The notes beneath the pieces are model-generated. The model searched no databases. It had not been told where the DNA came from and was given only the letters and a program-made list of their open reading frames with translations. This document shows positions 24,548 through 32,080 of a stretch of 36,896 bases of DNA, one piece after another; position 1 is the stretch's first letter, and every line of letters starts with the position of its first letter. The DNA is from Deltaproteobacteria bacterium (GTDB lineage Bacteria; Desulfobacterota; DSM-4660; Desulfatiglandales; HGW-15). Both the position numbers and the translations under genes were made by a program. The stretch covers positions 1-36,896 of the forward strand of contig JAGVAP010000027.1 of assembly GCA_020060215.1 (NCBI GenBank), read 5' to 3'.

Positions 24548-25747
24548 TTGAAGAAGGCGGCAGGGATCAGGGTATCCGCCGGATGGCTGGTGGACGGGAA
24601 CGGGAGGGCGGCCCTGAGGCATGTTCTGATGGAGGTGTCCGGTGGGGAGATCCGGTCCATCCGGTCCGGATGCACTGCAGGGGAACGGGCCGGCGCCGAC
24701 GTGGACCTGTCGTCGTGCACGGTTCTGCCCGTTCTCTGCGATTGCCATGTCCATCTGAGCATGTCCGGAACCGAGGACGGCGCGGTGCGGAAGAAGCAGC
24801 TTTCGGCCTCCTTTGCAGAGGCGAAGGAGACGATCGGGAGAAACCTGGCCTCCCACCTGGCGCACGGAATCGCAGCGGTCCGTGACGGCGGCGATCGGCA
24901 GGCGCATGCCCTTCAGTACAAACGTACCGAGCTGCCGTGCGGAGCGCCCGTCCAGGTCCTCTCTGCCGGCCGGGCATGGCACGCGAGAGGTCGCTATGGG
25001 GCCATGATCGGCCGGACGCCGGCACAGGGTGAGAGCCTCGCATCAGCCATCCTGCGCTCCGGCGGCACGGATCTCGTCAAGATCCTCAATTCAGGGCCGA
25101 ACAGCCTCTCCCGCTTCGGCAGGGAAACCCCCCCTCAATTCTCTCTCGAAGACCTGCGGCAGGCGGCCTCCTCTGGGCGCTCCCTGGGATTGAAGCTGAT
25201 GGTCCACGCCAACGGAAGAGTGCCGGTCCAAGGGGCCCTGGAGGCCGGATGCGATTCCATCGAACACGGATATCTCATGGGTATGGACAACCTGCGGCGC
25301 ATGGCCGACCGCGGCATCCCGTGGACTCCGACGGCCCATGCCATGCAGGCCCTATCGCGGGCCATGCGCGGGACCCCTGAAGGAGACGCGGCAGCCAGGT
25401 ATCTCGACCTGCAGCTCGATCTGATCCGGCTTTCCCGGGAATACGGGGCGGTGGTGGCGCTCGGGACCGACGCCGGCAGTCTGGGGGTGAATCACGGAGA
25501 GGCCCTCCTGGAGGAGCTTCGTCTCTTCATCACAGCCGGGATGTCCCCGGAGGAAGCCGTGCAATGCGGTTCCTCTACGGCATTCCGCCTGCTGGGCCTC
25601 GACCGGCTCGGCAGCCTCGAGGCCGGCCGCGAGGCCTCCTTCGTGGCAGCCGGAGGGGGGCCGGAGCGCCTGCCCGAATCCTTGAGGACGCCGGAGGCAG
25701 TGTTCATCGAAGGGGTCCGGATTGCCCGTGGATCATTTATCGTTTAA
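24548..25747 (+). CDS. Amidohydrolase (imidazolonepropionase-like)
   Basis: A 399-residue metal-dependent hydrolase of the amidohydrolase superfamily. Metal ligands are in place: CDCHVHL (HxH, near residue 65), LVKILNS (the Lys usually carboxylated), MVHANG, SIEHGY and the final LGTDAG Asp. The fold opens and closes with the small beta-sandwich domain (AGWLVDGNGRAALRHVLMEV and REASFVAAGG). It would hydrolyse an amide, cyclic imide or dipeptide; the substrate is not predictable. The TTG start at 24548 is chosen because CAGGAG lies five bases upstream; there is no in-frame ATG near. Divergent from the HNH gene. Confidence 0.9.
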   Translation: MKKAAGIRVSAGWLVDGNGRAALRHVLMEVSGGEIRSIRSGCTAGERAGADVDLSSCTVLPVLCDCHVHLSMSGTEDGAVRKKQLSASFAEAKETIGRNLASHLAHGIAAVRDGGDRQAHALQYKRTELPCGAPVQVLSAGRAWHARGRYGAMIGRTPAQGESLASAILRSGGTDLVKILNSGPNSLSRFGRETPPQFSLEDLRQAASSGRSLGLKLMVHANGRVPVQGALEAGCDSIEHGYLMGMDNLRRMADRGIPWTPTAHAMQALSRAMRGTPEGDAAARYLDLQLDLIRLSREYGAVVALGTDAGSLGVNHGEALLEELRLFITAGMSPEEAVQCGSSTAFRLLGLDRLGSLEAGREASFVAAGGGPERLPESLRTPEAVFIEGVRIARGSFIV

Positions 25748-25773
25748 CATTCTTCGTCCGAGTTTCGTAAAAT
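25744..25773 (+). promoter_or_regulatory. Promoter for the iron-sulfur flavoprotein gene
   Basis: TTAACA (25744-25749), 18-bp spacer, TAAAAT (25768-25773). The -35 overlaps the stop codon of the amidohydrolase. Confidence 0.5.
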
Positions 25774-25817
25774 GATCCATGGAAAGAAAATTGATCGATG
25801 ACCAAGGAGGGGCAGGT

Positions 25818-26381
25818 ATGAAGGTGTTGGGAATCTACGGGAGCCCGCGGAAGGGCGGCAACAGCGATCAGCTTCTGGACAAGGCCCTCGAAGGTGCAAA
25901 GGCCGCCGGGGCCGAAATCTCCAGGGTCTATGCGCGGGACCTGAAGATGTCGGGGTGCATCGAGTGCGGGGGTTGCGATGAGACAGGAAAATGCGTGGTC
26001 CAGGACGACATGCAGTCTGTCTATCCTCTGCTGGAAGAGGCGGACATCATCTTTCTCTCCACCCCGATCTTCTTCTATGGGGTCACGGCCCAGGTGAAGG
26101 CGCTGATCGACCGGGCCCAGGCCATGTGGTCGAAAAAGATGCTGCTCGGGGGGGAACCCGGAAACCGAAAGGGATATCTGATCGCGGTCGGCGCGACCAG
26201 AGGGAAGAACCTGTTTGAAGGGGCGCAGCTCACGGCGAAGTACTTCTTCGATGCCCTCAACATGGCCTATCACGGAGGCATATTCTTCCGGCGGCTGGAG
26301 AAGAAGACCGCTGCGCAGGACAACCCCGAATCCCTGCAGGAGGCCTTCAATCTGGGGAGGAAGGCGGTGAGTCCCTCCTGA
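25818..26381 (+). CDS. Iron-sulfur flavoprotein, Isf-like (NADPH-dependent FMN reductase fold)
   Basis: A 187-residue flavodoxin-fold protein. KVLGIYGSPRKGGNSDQLL is the FMN-phosphate loop, and STPIFFYGVTAQVKALIDR is the second flavin contact. Cys47, Cys50, Cys53 and Cys59 form C-x2-C-x2-C-x5-C, the compact motif that holds a 4Fe-4S cluster in iron-sulfur flavoprotein (Isf) of methanogens and many anaerobes. Likely a cytoplasmic electron carrier or a reductase of oxidants such as O2 or peroxide. ATG 25818 is behind AAGGAGG (25804-25810) at seven bases. The last 35 bp overlap the 3' end of queG on the other strand. Confidence 0.92.
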   Translation: MKVLGIYGSPRKGGNSDQLLDKALEGAKAAGAEISRVYARDLKMSGCIECGGCDETGKCVVQDDMQSVYPLLEEADIIFLSTPIFFYGVTAQVKALIDRAQAMWSKKMLLGGEPGNRKGYLIAVGATRGKNLFEGAQLTAKYFFDALNMAYHGGIFFRRLEKKTAAQDNPESLQEAFNLGRKAVSPS

Positions 26382-27276
26382 TCGCCAGGAGGTTTCTCTT
26401 CACGCGTGCCAGCCCCGGCCTGGCAAGGGCCGTGGTGGCGAACTGCCTTGAGAAAGTCGCCTCGTCCATCCCCAGAAGCTCCTCCGAGGACGGCAGGGTC
26501 AGGAGCCGCGTGTTCTCCGCCCCGGCCATTTCCCGGTTGAAGGGGCAGACCTCCTGGCACCGGTCGCATCCCAGAAAGCAGTTCCCCATGAGCTTCTGCC
26601 TGCCGTTCGGGATCTCCCCTCGAAACTCCACAGTCAGATAGGAGAGACACTTCGCCGTGTTCAGGCGGAAGGGTTTCTCCAGTGCGCCCGTCGGGCACGC
26701 CTGGATGCAACGGTTGCATTCACCGCACAGGGATTCCATCCGTTCCGGGGTGTCGAAGTCGATAAGGGCGGTCGTGAGGATCTCGGCAAGGTTTACGTAG
26801 GATCCGCGACCCGGTACGATGAGCATGCTGTTTTTCCCGATGAAGCCCAGTCCGGCGCCGTGGGCGATGCTCCTCTCCAGGACCGGTCCCGAGTCAACGA
26901 AGATCCTGGATCGAACGCCCGGAAATGCATCCTGAAGCATATGCGCCAGCTCGAGACAGAGGGTACGGATTCCCGCGTGGTAGTCGATCGGCGAAGAGGC
27001 ATACCTGGCAAGGGCAAACTGGTCAGGGGTCTTTGACGGCCAGGCCGGGTAGGGCACCGCGAGGGAAATCATGGTGCGGCAGCCGTTCAGAAGCCTCCGG
27101 GGGTCCTGCCTCAGGTCGATGTTTTTCCTGAGCCAGACCAAGTCCCCGTGCTTTTCCTCTTCTAGCCACTCGACAAATCGGTCGAAATGAGGAGGGACGC
27201 GCGGCTCCATGAAGCCGACGGCGGCGAATCCGAGCTCCGTCGCTCGTTGCCTGAGGAGGAGAGAAAGATCGAACAT
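26347..27276 (-). CDS. queG: Epoxyqueuosine reductase QueG
   Basis: A 309-residue cobalamin-dependent iron-sulfur enzyme that performs the last step of queuosine synthesis in tRNA, reducing epoxyqueuosine. RSRIFVDSGPVLER carries the catalytic Asp128. GLGFIGKNSMLI is the conserved family motif. Two 4Fe-4S clusters are held by CGECNRCIQACP (184-194) and CFLGCDRCQEVCP (233-244). It is shorter than E. coli QueG (about 380) and lacks the C-terminal HEAT-like extension, as many homologues do. No other queuosine gene is nearby. The Shine-Dalgarno before ATG 27276 is weak (GAAAGAAAA). Confidence 0.95.
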   Translation of the reverse strand: MFDLSLLLRQRATELGFAAVGFMEPRVPPHFDRFVEWLEEEKHGDLVWLRKNIDLRQDPRRLLNGCRTMISLAVPYPAWPSKTPDQFALARYASSPIDYHAGIRTLCLELAHMLQDAFPGVRSRIFVDSGPVLERSIAHGAGLGFIGKNSMLIVPGRGSYVNLAEILTTALIDFDTPERMESLCGECNRCIQACPTGALEKPFRLNTAKCLSYLTVEFRGEIPNGRQKLMGNCFLGCDRCQEVCPFNREMAGAENTRLLTLPSSEELLGMDEATFSRQFATTALARPGLARVKRNLLAIRRDSPPSSPD

Positions 27277-27608
27277 TTTTCTTTCAAGCTGGTGTTGCGT
27301 TCATCTGGAACCGTATGCCGCCCATCATGTCCTCCGTGAACTCAAGTGGGGTCTGAGGAAGTGGTGTAGGAGCAAGCTCCTGCTTGCGATCGTGGAAACG
27401 CAACCGGCCCGTCCTCCGCAGTAAACGGAAGAGGCATGGTCATGCGCCAAGACCGGGATAGGTCCGGCTGTACCATACCCCGTCCACAACCGACTGCTAC
27501 GGAGGATGGAGAGGTTGCTCCCTGCAGAGGATCATGAGAACTCACTGGGAACGACATGGGGGCCCGGGCATCTTCTGATTCACTCTGTTCGACATTCGAG
27601 CAGCCGCA
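27277..27608. other. 332-bp gap between map and queG
   Basis: No supported gene. It holds a REP-like hairpin (27366-27387) and a small palindrome GCATGGTCATGC near 27435. Short open frames here lack ribosome sites or family similarity. No promoter I trust for queG is visible. Confidence 0.6.
27366..27387. repeat. REP-like hairpin with GTAG leader
   Basis: GTAG (27366-27369) is followed by GCAAGC (27372-27377), a TCCT loop and GCTTGC (27382-27387). GTAG plus a G/C-rich hairpin is the form of REP sequences that RAYT (TnpA-REP) transposases act on. Only one copy is in the window and no RAYT gene is present. Confidence 0.45.
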
Positions 27609-28508
27609 TCACAGAGGTGAATTCAGGTCAAACGGGGTGAGACTCTCGTATCCCCCTTCCGTGATCAGGATGGTCTGTTCGAACTGGGCCGAAAGGGAGC
27701 CGTCCTCGGTCACCGCGGTCCAGTTGTCGGGCAGAATGCGGAGATCCTTCTTTCCGAGGTTGATCATGGGCTCAATGGTAAAGACCATCCCCGGCACCAG
27801 GAGGATGCCTTTCCCCTGCTGGCCGTAATGGGGTACTTGCGGGGGCTCGTGAAAGTCAAAGCCGACACCGTGCCCTACAAACTCGCGAACGACGGAGCAC
27901 CCCTGGGATTCGGCATAGGTCTGGATGGCCCACCCGATATCGCCGATCCGGTTTCCCGGGCGCGCCATGCCGATGCCTGCCTTGAGGCACTCCCTGGCCA
28001 CATTGACGATCTTCACGGCATCCGGTCCGGGGGTGCCTGCGAAATAGGTCCTGCTTGTATCGGCATAATAGCCGTCCAGGATCGGGGTGACGTCCACGTT
28101 GACGATATCCCCCTCCTTGATCACCCTGCCACCCGGGATCCCGTGGCAGATCTCTTCGTTCACCGAGACACAGACGCTCTTGGGGAACCCGCGATAGTGC
28201 AGCGGTGCAGGGGTCGCGCCGTTCCTGATCGTGAACTCGTGAACAAGGGTATTGATCTCGTCCGTGGCGATGCCGGGCCGGATGTGGGGCTCCACCAGTT
28301 CCAGGGTGGCAACGGCCAACCGCCCTGCTCTACGGATGGCTTCGATGTCGGAGTTGGATTTGAGGCGGATTCGGTGCTCCCGCAGATACCTTTCCTGGGT
28401 GGATTCCCCGGGGTTTGCGCCCATGCAGCATTTCTTGTACTTGAGACCGCTCCCGCACGGGCAGGGATCATTTCGTCTCACCTTGGCACCATTTCGCTTG
28501 AGAAGCAC
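27609..28508 (-). CDS. map: Methionine aminopeptidase type I with N-terminal SEC-C zinc motif
   Basis: A 299-residue methionine aminopeptidase that removes the initiator Met from nascent proteins. The N-terminal SEC-C motif RRNDPCPCGSGLKYKKCC binds zinc and, in such fusions, may help ribosome association. The catalytic domain has the five metal ligands in DVTPILDGYYADTSRTY (two Asp), GHGVGFDFHE (His), FTIEPM (Glu) and the final Glu in LSAQFEQTILIT; PLHYRGFPKSVCVSVNEEICHG is the substrate pocket. The start is uncertain: GTG 28508 with a G-rich upstream sequence is preferred, GTG 28481 would begin right before the SEC-C motif. Confidence 0.95.
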   Translation of the reverse strand: MLLKRNGAKVRRNDPCPCGSGLKYKKCCMGANPGESTQERYLREHRIRLKSNSDIEAIRRAGRLAVATLELVEPHIRPGIATDEINTLVHEFTIRNGATPAPLHYRGFPKSVCVSVNEEICHGIPGGRVIKEGDIVNVDVTPILDGYYADTSRTYFAGTPGPDAVKIVNVARECLKAGIGMARPGNRIGDIGWAIQTYAESQGCSVVREFVGHGVGFDFHEPPQVPHYGQQGKGILLVPGMVFTIEPMINLGKKDLRILPDNWTAVTEDGSLSAQFEQTILITEGGYESLTPFDLNSPL

Positions 28509-28633
28509 GGTCTCTTTTCCCCCCTGGCCCGTTCCCCGGCACCCGAGCGAGGCTGACGAATTCGTCCCTCGCCCGGCGGGCCGAATAAACAAGATAGCAG
28601 AAGCGGCACATCTATTCAATCTTCAAAAACCTG

Positions 28634-28662
28634 TTGATTAATCCACCCCGAGCCGGTATTAG
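28634..28662 (+). promoter_or_regulatory. Promoter for the small Cys-rich ORF and transporter
   Basis: TTGATT (28634-28639), 17-bp spacer, TATTAG (28657-28662), about 95 bp before the ATG of the small ORF. Confidence 0.5.
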
Positions 28663-28755
28663 CAAATGGCTTAGGCATTCGCCGGCTTCCTTTCAGGGGC
28701 CTCCCAGGGGAGCTTCTCAAGGGCAGAGCGACAGAACCGGATTCCGGAGTGATGG

Positions 28756-28923
28756 ATGAAAACCATTCGTTGCGGCTGCGGGGGTGAACTGGTCCTCGTG
28801 AAGCGCTGAAGGGGCGTATCCTGGGTCTGCAGGTCGTGCGGGCTCACAAGACCTCTTGAGGCGGGGGATATCACCGAGGAAGTCGAAGAGATGATGGCGA
28901 CCATCCGGTGCGACCGGATATGA
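28756..28923 (+). CDS. Small Cys-rich protein with in-frame TGA; candidate selenoprotein
   Basis: Read through one TGA (28807-28809, codon 18), this frame gives a 55-residue protein: MKTIRCGCGGELVLVKR, the TGA position, then RGVSWVCRSCGLTRPLE and an acidic helix ending MATIRCDRI. The Cys pairs RCGCGG and CRSC, with hydrophobic strands between, look like a small zinc ribbon. GGAG precedes the ATG by six bases, a promoter is upstream, and the final TGA overlaps the transporter ATG (ATGA), all marks of a real coupled gene. From memory, small two-CxxC deltaproteobacterial proteins include forms with Cys or selenocysteine near this site; I cannot verify that alignment. A hairpin directly follows the TGA. 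Alternatives are a recent nonsense mutation or a sequencing error. No Sec-synthesis gene is in the window. Confidence 0.55.
28814..28839 (+). promoter_or_regulatory. SECIS-like hairpin right after the in-frame TGA
   Basis: Upper stem CCTG/CAGG (28820-28823 with 28830-28833) closes a GGUCUG loop. A 2x2 internal loop separates it from a lower stem of two G-C and two G-U pairs (28814-28817 with 28836-28839). It starts 4 bases after the TGA. The E. coli fdhF SECIS also shows GGUCU in its apical loop at a similar distance. Short hairpins occur by chance in GC-rich DNA. Confidence 0.35.
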
Positions 28924-30497
28924 ATCCAATGGCAGTCCAAGCCAAGCAGATCGAATCCGAATCCACCCGTGCGCGTGAAGGACGGCTCCGCCGGCTCCAG
29001 ACACCGTATCTGTGGGCCTTTACCACCTATTTCGCGGAGGGTTTCCCTTATTCGCTCATCAGGACCGTCTCGTCGGTCTTCTTCCGGGACATGAGGGTCA
29101 GTCTCGAGGCCATCGGTCTGACCAGCCTTTTCGGCCTCCCCTGGGTCCTCAAGTTCCTATGGGGCCCGCAGATCGATCAGTTCGGCACGAAGCGGCGCTG
29201 GATGCTGGCCATGCAGGCCATCCTCGTCATGCTGATCCTCGCGGTCGCCTTTCTCTCTCCCCTTTCAGGGACCCTGAAGATCATCGCAGTGATCCTCTTC
29301 GTTGGCGCATTCGTCGCCGCCACGCATGATATGGCGATCGACGGCTACTACCTCGAAGCCCTCGATCAGCAGGGGCAGGCCAGATTCGTAGGGTACAGGG
29401 TCATGGCCTATCGAATCGCCATGATGACGGGAACAGGCGTGGTCGTCACCCTTGGAGCGCTGTACGGATGGCTGCTGGCCTTTCTGTCGGGAGGGATCGT
29501 GCTGGCCGCGCTTTTCCTTTATCACCTCCTTCTCCTCCCCGGGGTGGAGCAGGAAAGAAAACCTTTTTCCGCCCTCTTTGATCTCCTCCTCCAGAGGAGA
29601 TCGCTTCTCATCATCGCCGTTCTCGTCGTGGCCGCATCGCTTCTGTCCTGGGCCGGATCGCTTGGGTTCTTCTCGAAAGCAGCCGCCGTACCCGTCCTTG
29701 GGAGGATATCCCTGTCCGGCTGGATAGGCATAGGGCTCCTCGCCGGCCTGCTCCTCCTCGGGCTGTTGAGGAACCGGTTGAAGTCCATCCTCATTCAGGA
29801 GAAGGACTCCTTTTATGCGAGGGCCTTCATGACCTACATGGACCGGGAGCGGATGGGGATGATGCTGTCGTTCATCATCCTGATGAGGGCAGGGGATGCC
29901 ATGCTCTCATCGATGGTCTCCCCGTTCCTGGTCGATCTGGGCATCAAGGTCCACTACGGCTGGATCTCTGCGGGCGTTGGGCTCCCTCTCTCCATAGCAG
30001 GAGCCATGATCGGCGGATGGCTGATCTCCAGATACGGCCTGGGGAGGACCTTGTGGCCTTTTCTGCTCGCCCAGAACCTCACCAACCTCGTCTACATGAT
30101 CCTCGCCCTTTACCTCGCTCCCTTTGTCCACATGAACACAGGGGCGGCCATTCCTCAGCCCATCGGCAGCCTGAACCTCCTCCTGGCCGCATCGGTCCAC
30201 GGCTTCGATCAGTTCGCAGGGGGGCTCGGGACCTCGGTCCTGGTGACCTTCATCATGCGGACCTGCCTCACCGAATTCAAGGCTGCGCACTTCGCGATCG
30301 GTACCGGCCTCATGAACATCAGCGGGGTCTTCTCCGGGGTCCTGAGCGGATTCCTGGCCGAGTGGGCGGGGTACGGGTACTTCTTCGGGATCAGTTTCCT
30401 CCTGTCCCTGCCCGGCATGGTGCTCGCCTTCTCCGTACCCCTGGGGGAGGACGCGGAGAGCAGCCCGGGGAGCGCGAAGCGCATAGCGCAGCACTGA
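28920..30497 (+). CDS. AmpG-like MFS permease (PAT family)
   Basis: A 525-residue membrane protein with about 12-14 helices, related to AmpG, the permease that imports muropeptides (GlcNAc-anhydroMur-peptides) for recycling. Family landmarks are TTYFAEGFPYSLIRTVSSVF in helix 1, LPWVLKFLWGPQIDQFGTKRRW at the helix 2-3 loop, and ATHDMAIDGYYLEAL. Helices in the second half are interrupted by FDQFAGGLGTSVLVTFIMRTC, also typical. The ATG at 28920 overlaps the TGA of the small Cys-rich ORF, and lacks its own strong ribosome site, so it depends on translation of that ORF; an in-frame GTG (28908) and a later ATG (28929) are alternatives. The real substrate may differ, since the next gene is a chelation-type DUF364 protein. 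Confidence 0.88.
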   Translation: MNPMAVQAKQIESESTRAREGRLRRLQTPYLWAFTTYFAEGFPYSLIRTVSSVFFRDMRVSLEAIGLTSLFGLPWVLKFLWGPQIDQFGTKRRWMLAMQAILVMLILAVAFLSPLSGTLKIIAVILFVGAFVAATHDMAIDGYYLEALDQQGQARFVGYRVMAYRIAMMTGTGVVVTLGALYGWLLAFLSGGIVLAALFLYHLLLLPGVEQERKPFSALFDLLLQRRSLLIIAVLVVAASLLSWAGSLGFFSKAAAVPVLGRISLSGWIGIGLLAGLLLLGLLRNRLKSILIQEKDSFYARAFMTYMDRERMGMMLSFIILMRAGDAMLSSMVSPFLVDLGIKVHYGWISAGVGLPLSIAGAMIGGWLISRYGLGRTLWPFLLAQNLTNLVYMILALYLAPFVHMNTGAAIPQPIGSLNLLLAASVHGFDQFAGGLGTSVLVTFIMRTCLTEFKAAHFAIGTGLMNISGVFSGVLSGFLAEWAGYGYFFGISFLLSLPGMVLAFSVPLGEDAESSPGSAKRIAQH

Positions 30498-30626
30498 GTG
30501 CCCCGATTCCCTTGCCCCCCCGAGTGCAGATCCGCTAGAATCGCAAGACAAGGGGTCAAAGGCCCTTCGTGCGTGTGCAGGAGGAGTCGGCCCTGCACCG
30601 GACAGGGGCCGAAAGGAGGCTCATTC

Positions 30627-31388
30627 ATGCGGGTGTCCGAGAGAATCGAAGAGGCTGCCCTGCCCGTCGCCCGTGGGGTGGGGGTGAGGGATGTGCGCAT
30701 CGGGCTGTTCTACACGGCGGTGATGCTGGAAGACGGCCGGGCCGGTGTTTCTTTCACCTTCAATCGCGGGCGCCGCGTGGAGTGCAGCCGGTTAAGGGCC
30801 GTGTGTCCATTGCCCGGTCGGGACGCCTCCGAGCTCGTGGAGCTGATGGATGCTCCGGAAGAGGTCGAGCGCGCCGTGGCCCTTGCCACGGTCAATGCCC
30901 TCGTGAACACGGACCTTCCGACCGCGGGGGAGGGTGATTTCCTGACCATGCTGGACATCCGGCCGGACGAGCAGGTCGGCATGGTAGGCCTTTTCACGCC
31001 GGTCCTGCCGAGATTGCGGCAGAGAACGTCCTCGATCCTCATCTTCGAGCAGAACCCGGACCCCGGAAGAGGGGTCGATCTCCTGCCGGAACAGGATGCC
31101 TACAGGCTCCTGCCCGGGTGCGGGGTGGCCGTGATCACCGCCACATCCATCGTGAACGGGACCATCGACAGGCTTCTCGAGGCGGCATGCAACTGCAGGA
31201 AGGTGGTGCTCCTGGGGGCCTCCACGCCCCTGGTGACCGAACCGTTCGCCGGCACCCCCGTGACGCTTCTCTCGGGAGTCGTCGTGCTCGATGCCGAAGA
31301 GATCCTGCGCCGGGTCAGCGAGGCGGGCGGGACGAGGAGCTTCAAGCCCCATGTGCGGAGGGTGAATGTGCCCTTGAGCCCCGATTAA
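30627..31388 (+). CDS. DUF4213 / DUF364 protein (putative heavy-metal chelation family)
   Basis: A 253-residue protein. The N-terminal part (about 1-85) matches DUF4213, an enolase-N-like fold with GVRDVRIGLFYTAVML and CPLPG. The C-terminal part is DUF364, with VGMVGLFTPVLPRLRQR, the FEQNPDPGRGVDLLPE motif and VVLLGASTPLVTEPF, a Rossmann-like fold in which a conserved site is thought to bind a metal or pterin-like ligand. Function is unproven in all members known to me. GAAAGGAGG lies seven bases before ATG 30627. Its TAA shares a 4-bp TTAA palindrome with the stop codon of the convergent ATPase gene. Confidence 0.85.
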   Translation: MRVSERIEEAALPVARGVGVRDVRIGLFYTAVMLEDGRAGVSFTFNRGRRVECSRLRAVCPLPGRDASELVELMDAPEEVERAVALATVNALVNTDLPTAGEGDFLTMLDIRPDEQVGMVGLFTPVLPRLRQRTSSILIFEQNPDPGRGVDLLPEQDAYRLLPGCGVAVITATSIVNGTIDRLLEAACNCRKVVLLGASTPLVTEPFAGTPVTLLSGVVVLDAEEILRRVSEAGGTRSFKPHVRRVNVPLSPD

Positions 31389-32080
31389 GGGGCGATCAGG
31401 AACGTGTTCGGGTCCAGGGCGACGCTCGCGTCCGGCTTCACGGGGGTGTCGTGGTCTTTGACCAGCCTGAGCAGAACCGCAGAAGGGGTCGGCAGCAGTT
31501 GCAGGATGATGCTCAGGAACTGGTCCACATGGCTGCACGGATGCGGGATCCCCCTCTCGTTGCTCTCCGTGTTCGCGGGGTCCGACAGGGCGGAGAGCCA
31601 GATCTCCACGTCGAACTCGCCCGCAATCTCCTTGAAGCCGCGAAAGGTATCGGGGCCGGCATCGGCGAAGTTCAACCCGTCCACGATGAGGGTCTCGGGG
31701 ACGAAATCGATCTTTTCCGCCAGGTTCCTCATGTTCTGTTTGAGGCGGGGGATCTGGAAGCTCTGGTTGAGGTAGGCCAGGATCATCCGGTTTCGATCCA
31801 TGATCATCTTGTTCTCCTCCTCACCTCTTACCCCCAGTGCCTTCATGAGATCGTAAAAGATCACGTTGTAGTAGGAGGTGACCTTCTCGGGCATGTCCAC
31901 GAGAGAGACATGGATCAACTTCTCCTTTCGGAAGAGCTTGTCCAGGGCGATGTGGATGAGGCAGGCGGTCTTGCCCACCCCCGCACGGGCCACGAGGACG
32001 CCCAGATTGCCGCGGCCGAGACCTTCGTGGGACGACTTTTCCAGGATTCGCAAGGGGCTGACCTTCTGAAAATCCTTCAT
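31385..32080 (-). CDS. RecA/KaiC-like P-loop ATPase, coupled to EF-G
   Basis: A 231-residue P-loop protein with Walker [10 protein letters not shown] (31-39) and Walker [11 protein letters not shown] near residue 130, in the layout of small RecA/KaiC-like ATPases. The part between ([26 protein letters not shown]) is helical. I do not recognise a named family. The start ATG overlaps the EF-G stop (ATGA), so it is translated with EF-G, which hints at a role in translation or its control; this is inference only. The C-terminus is short, ends at a strand, and has no DNA-binding element that I can see. Confidence 0.8.
   Translation of the reverse strand: MKDFQKVSPLRILEKSSHEGLGRGNLGVLVARAGVGKTACLIHIALDKLFRKEKLIHVSLVDMPEKVTSYYNVIFYDLMKALGVRGEEENKMIMDRNRMILAYLNQSFQIPRLKQNMRNLAEKIDFVPETLIVDGLNFADAGPDTFRGFKEIAGEFDVEIWLSALSDPANTESNERGIPHPCSHVDQFLSIILQLLPTPSAVLLRLVKDHDTPVKPDASVALDPNTFLIAP

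Noticed and set aside
27342..27557. 71-codon minus-strand open frame in the map-queG gap
   Set aside because: Spans the REP-like hairpin, no ribosome site, no recognisable motif.
28671..28940. 89-codon minus-strand open frame over the small Cys-rich ORF
   Set aside because: No ribosome site; overlaps the coupled start of the transporter; the opposite strand explains the sequence better.
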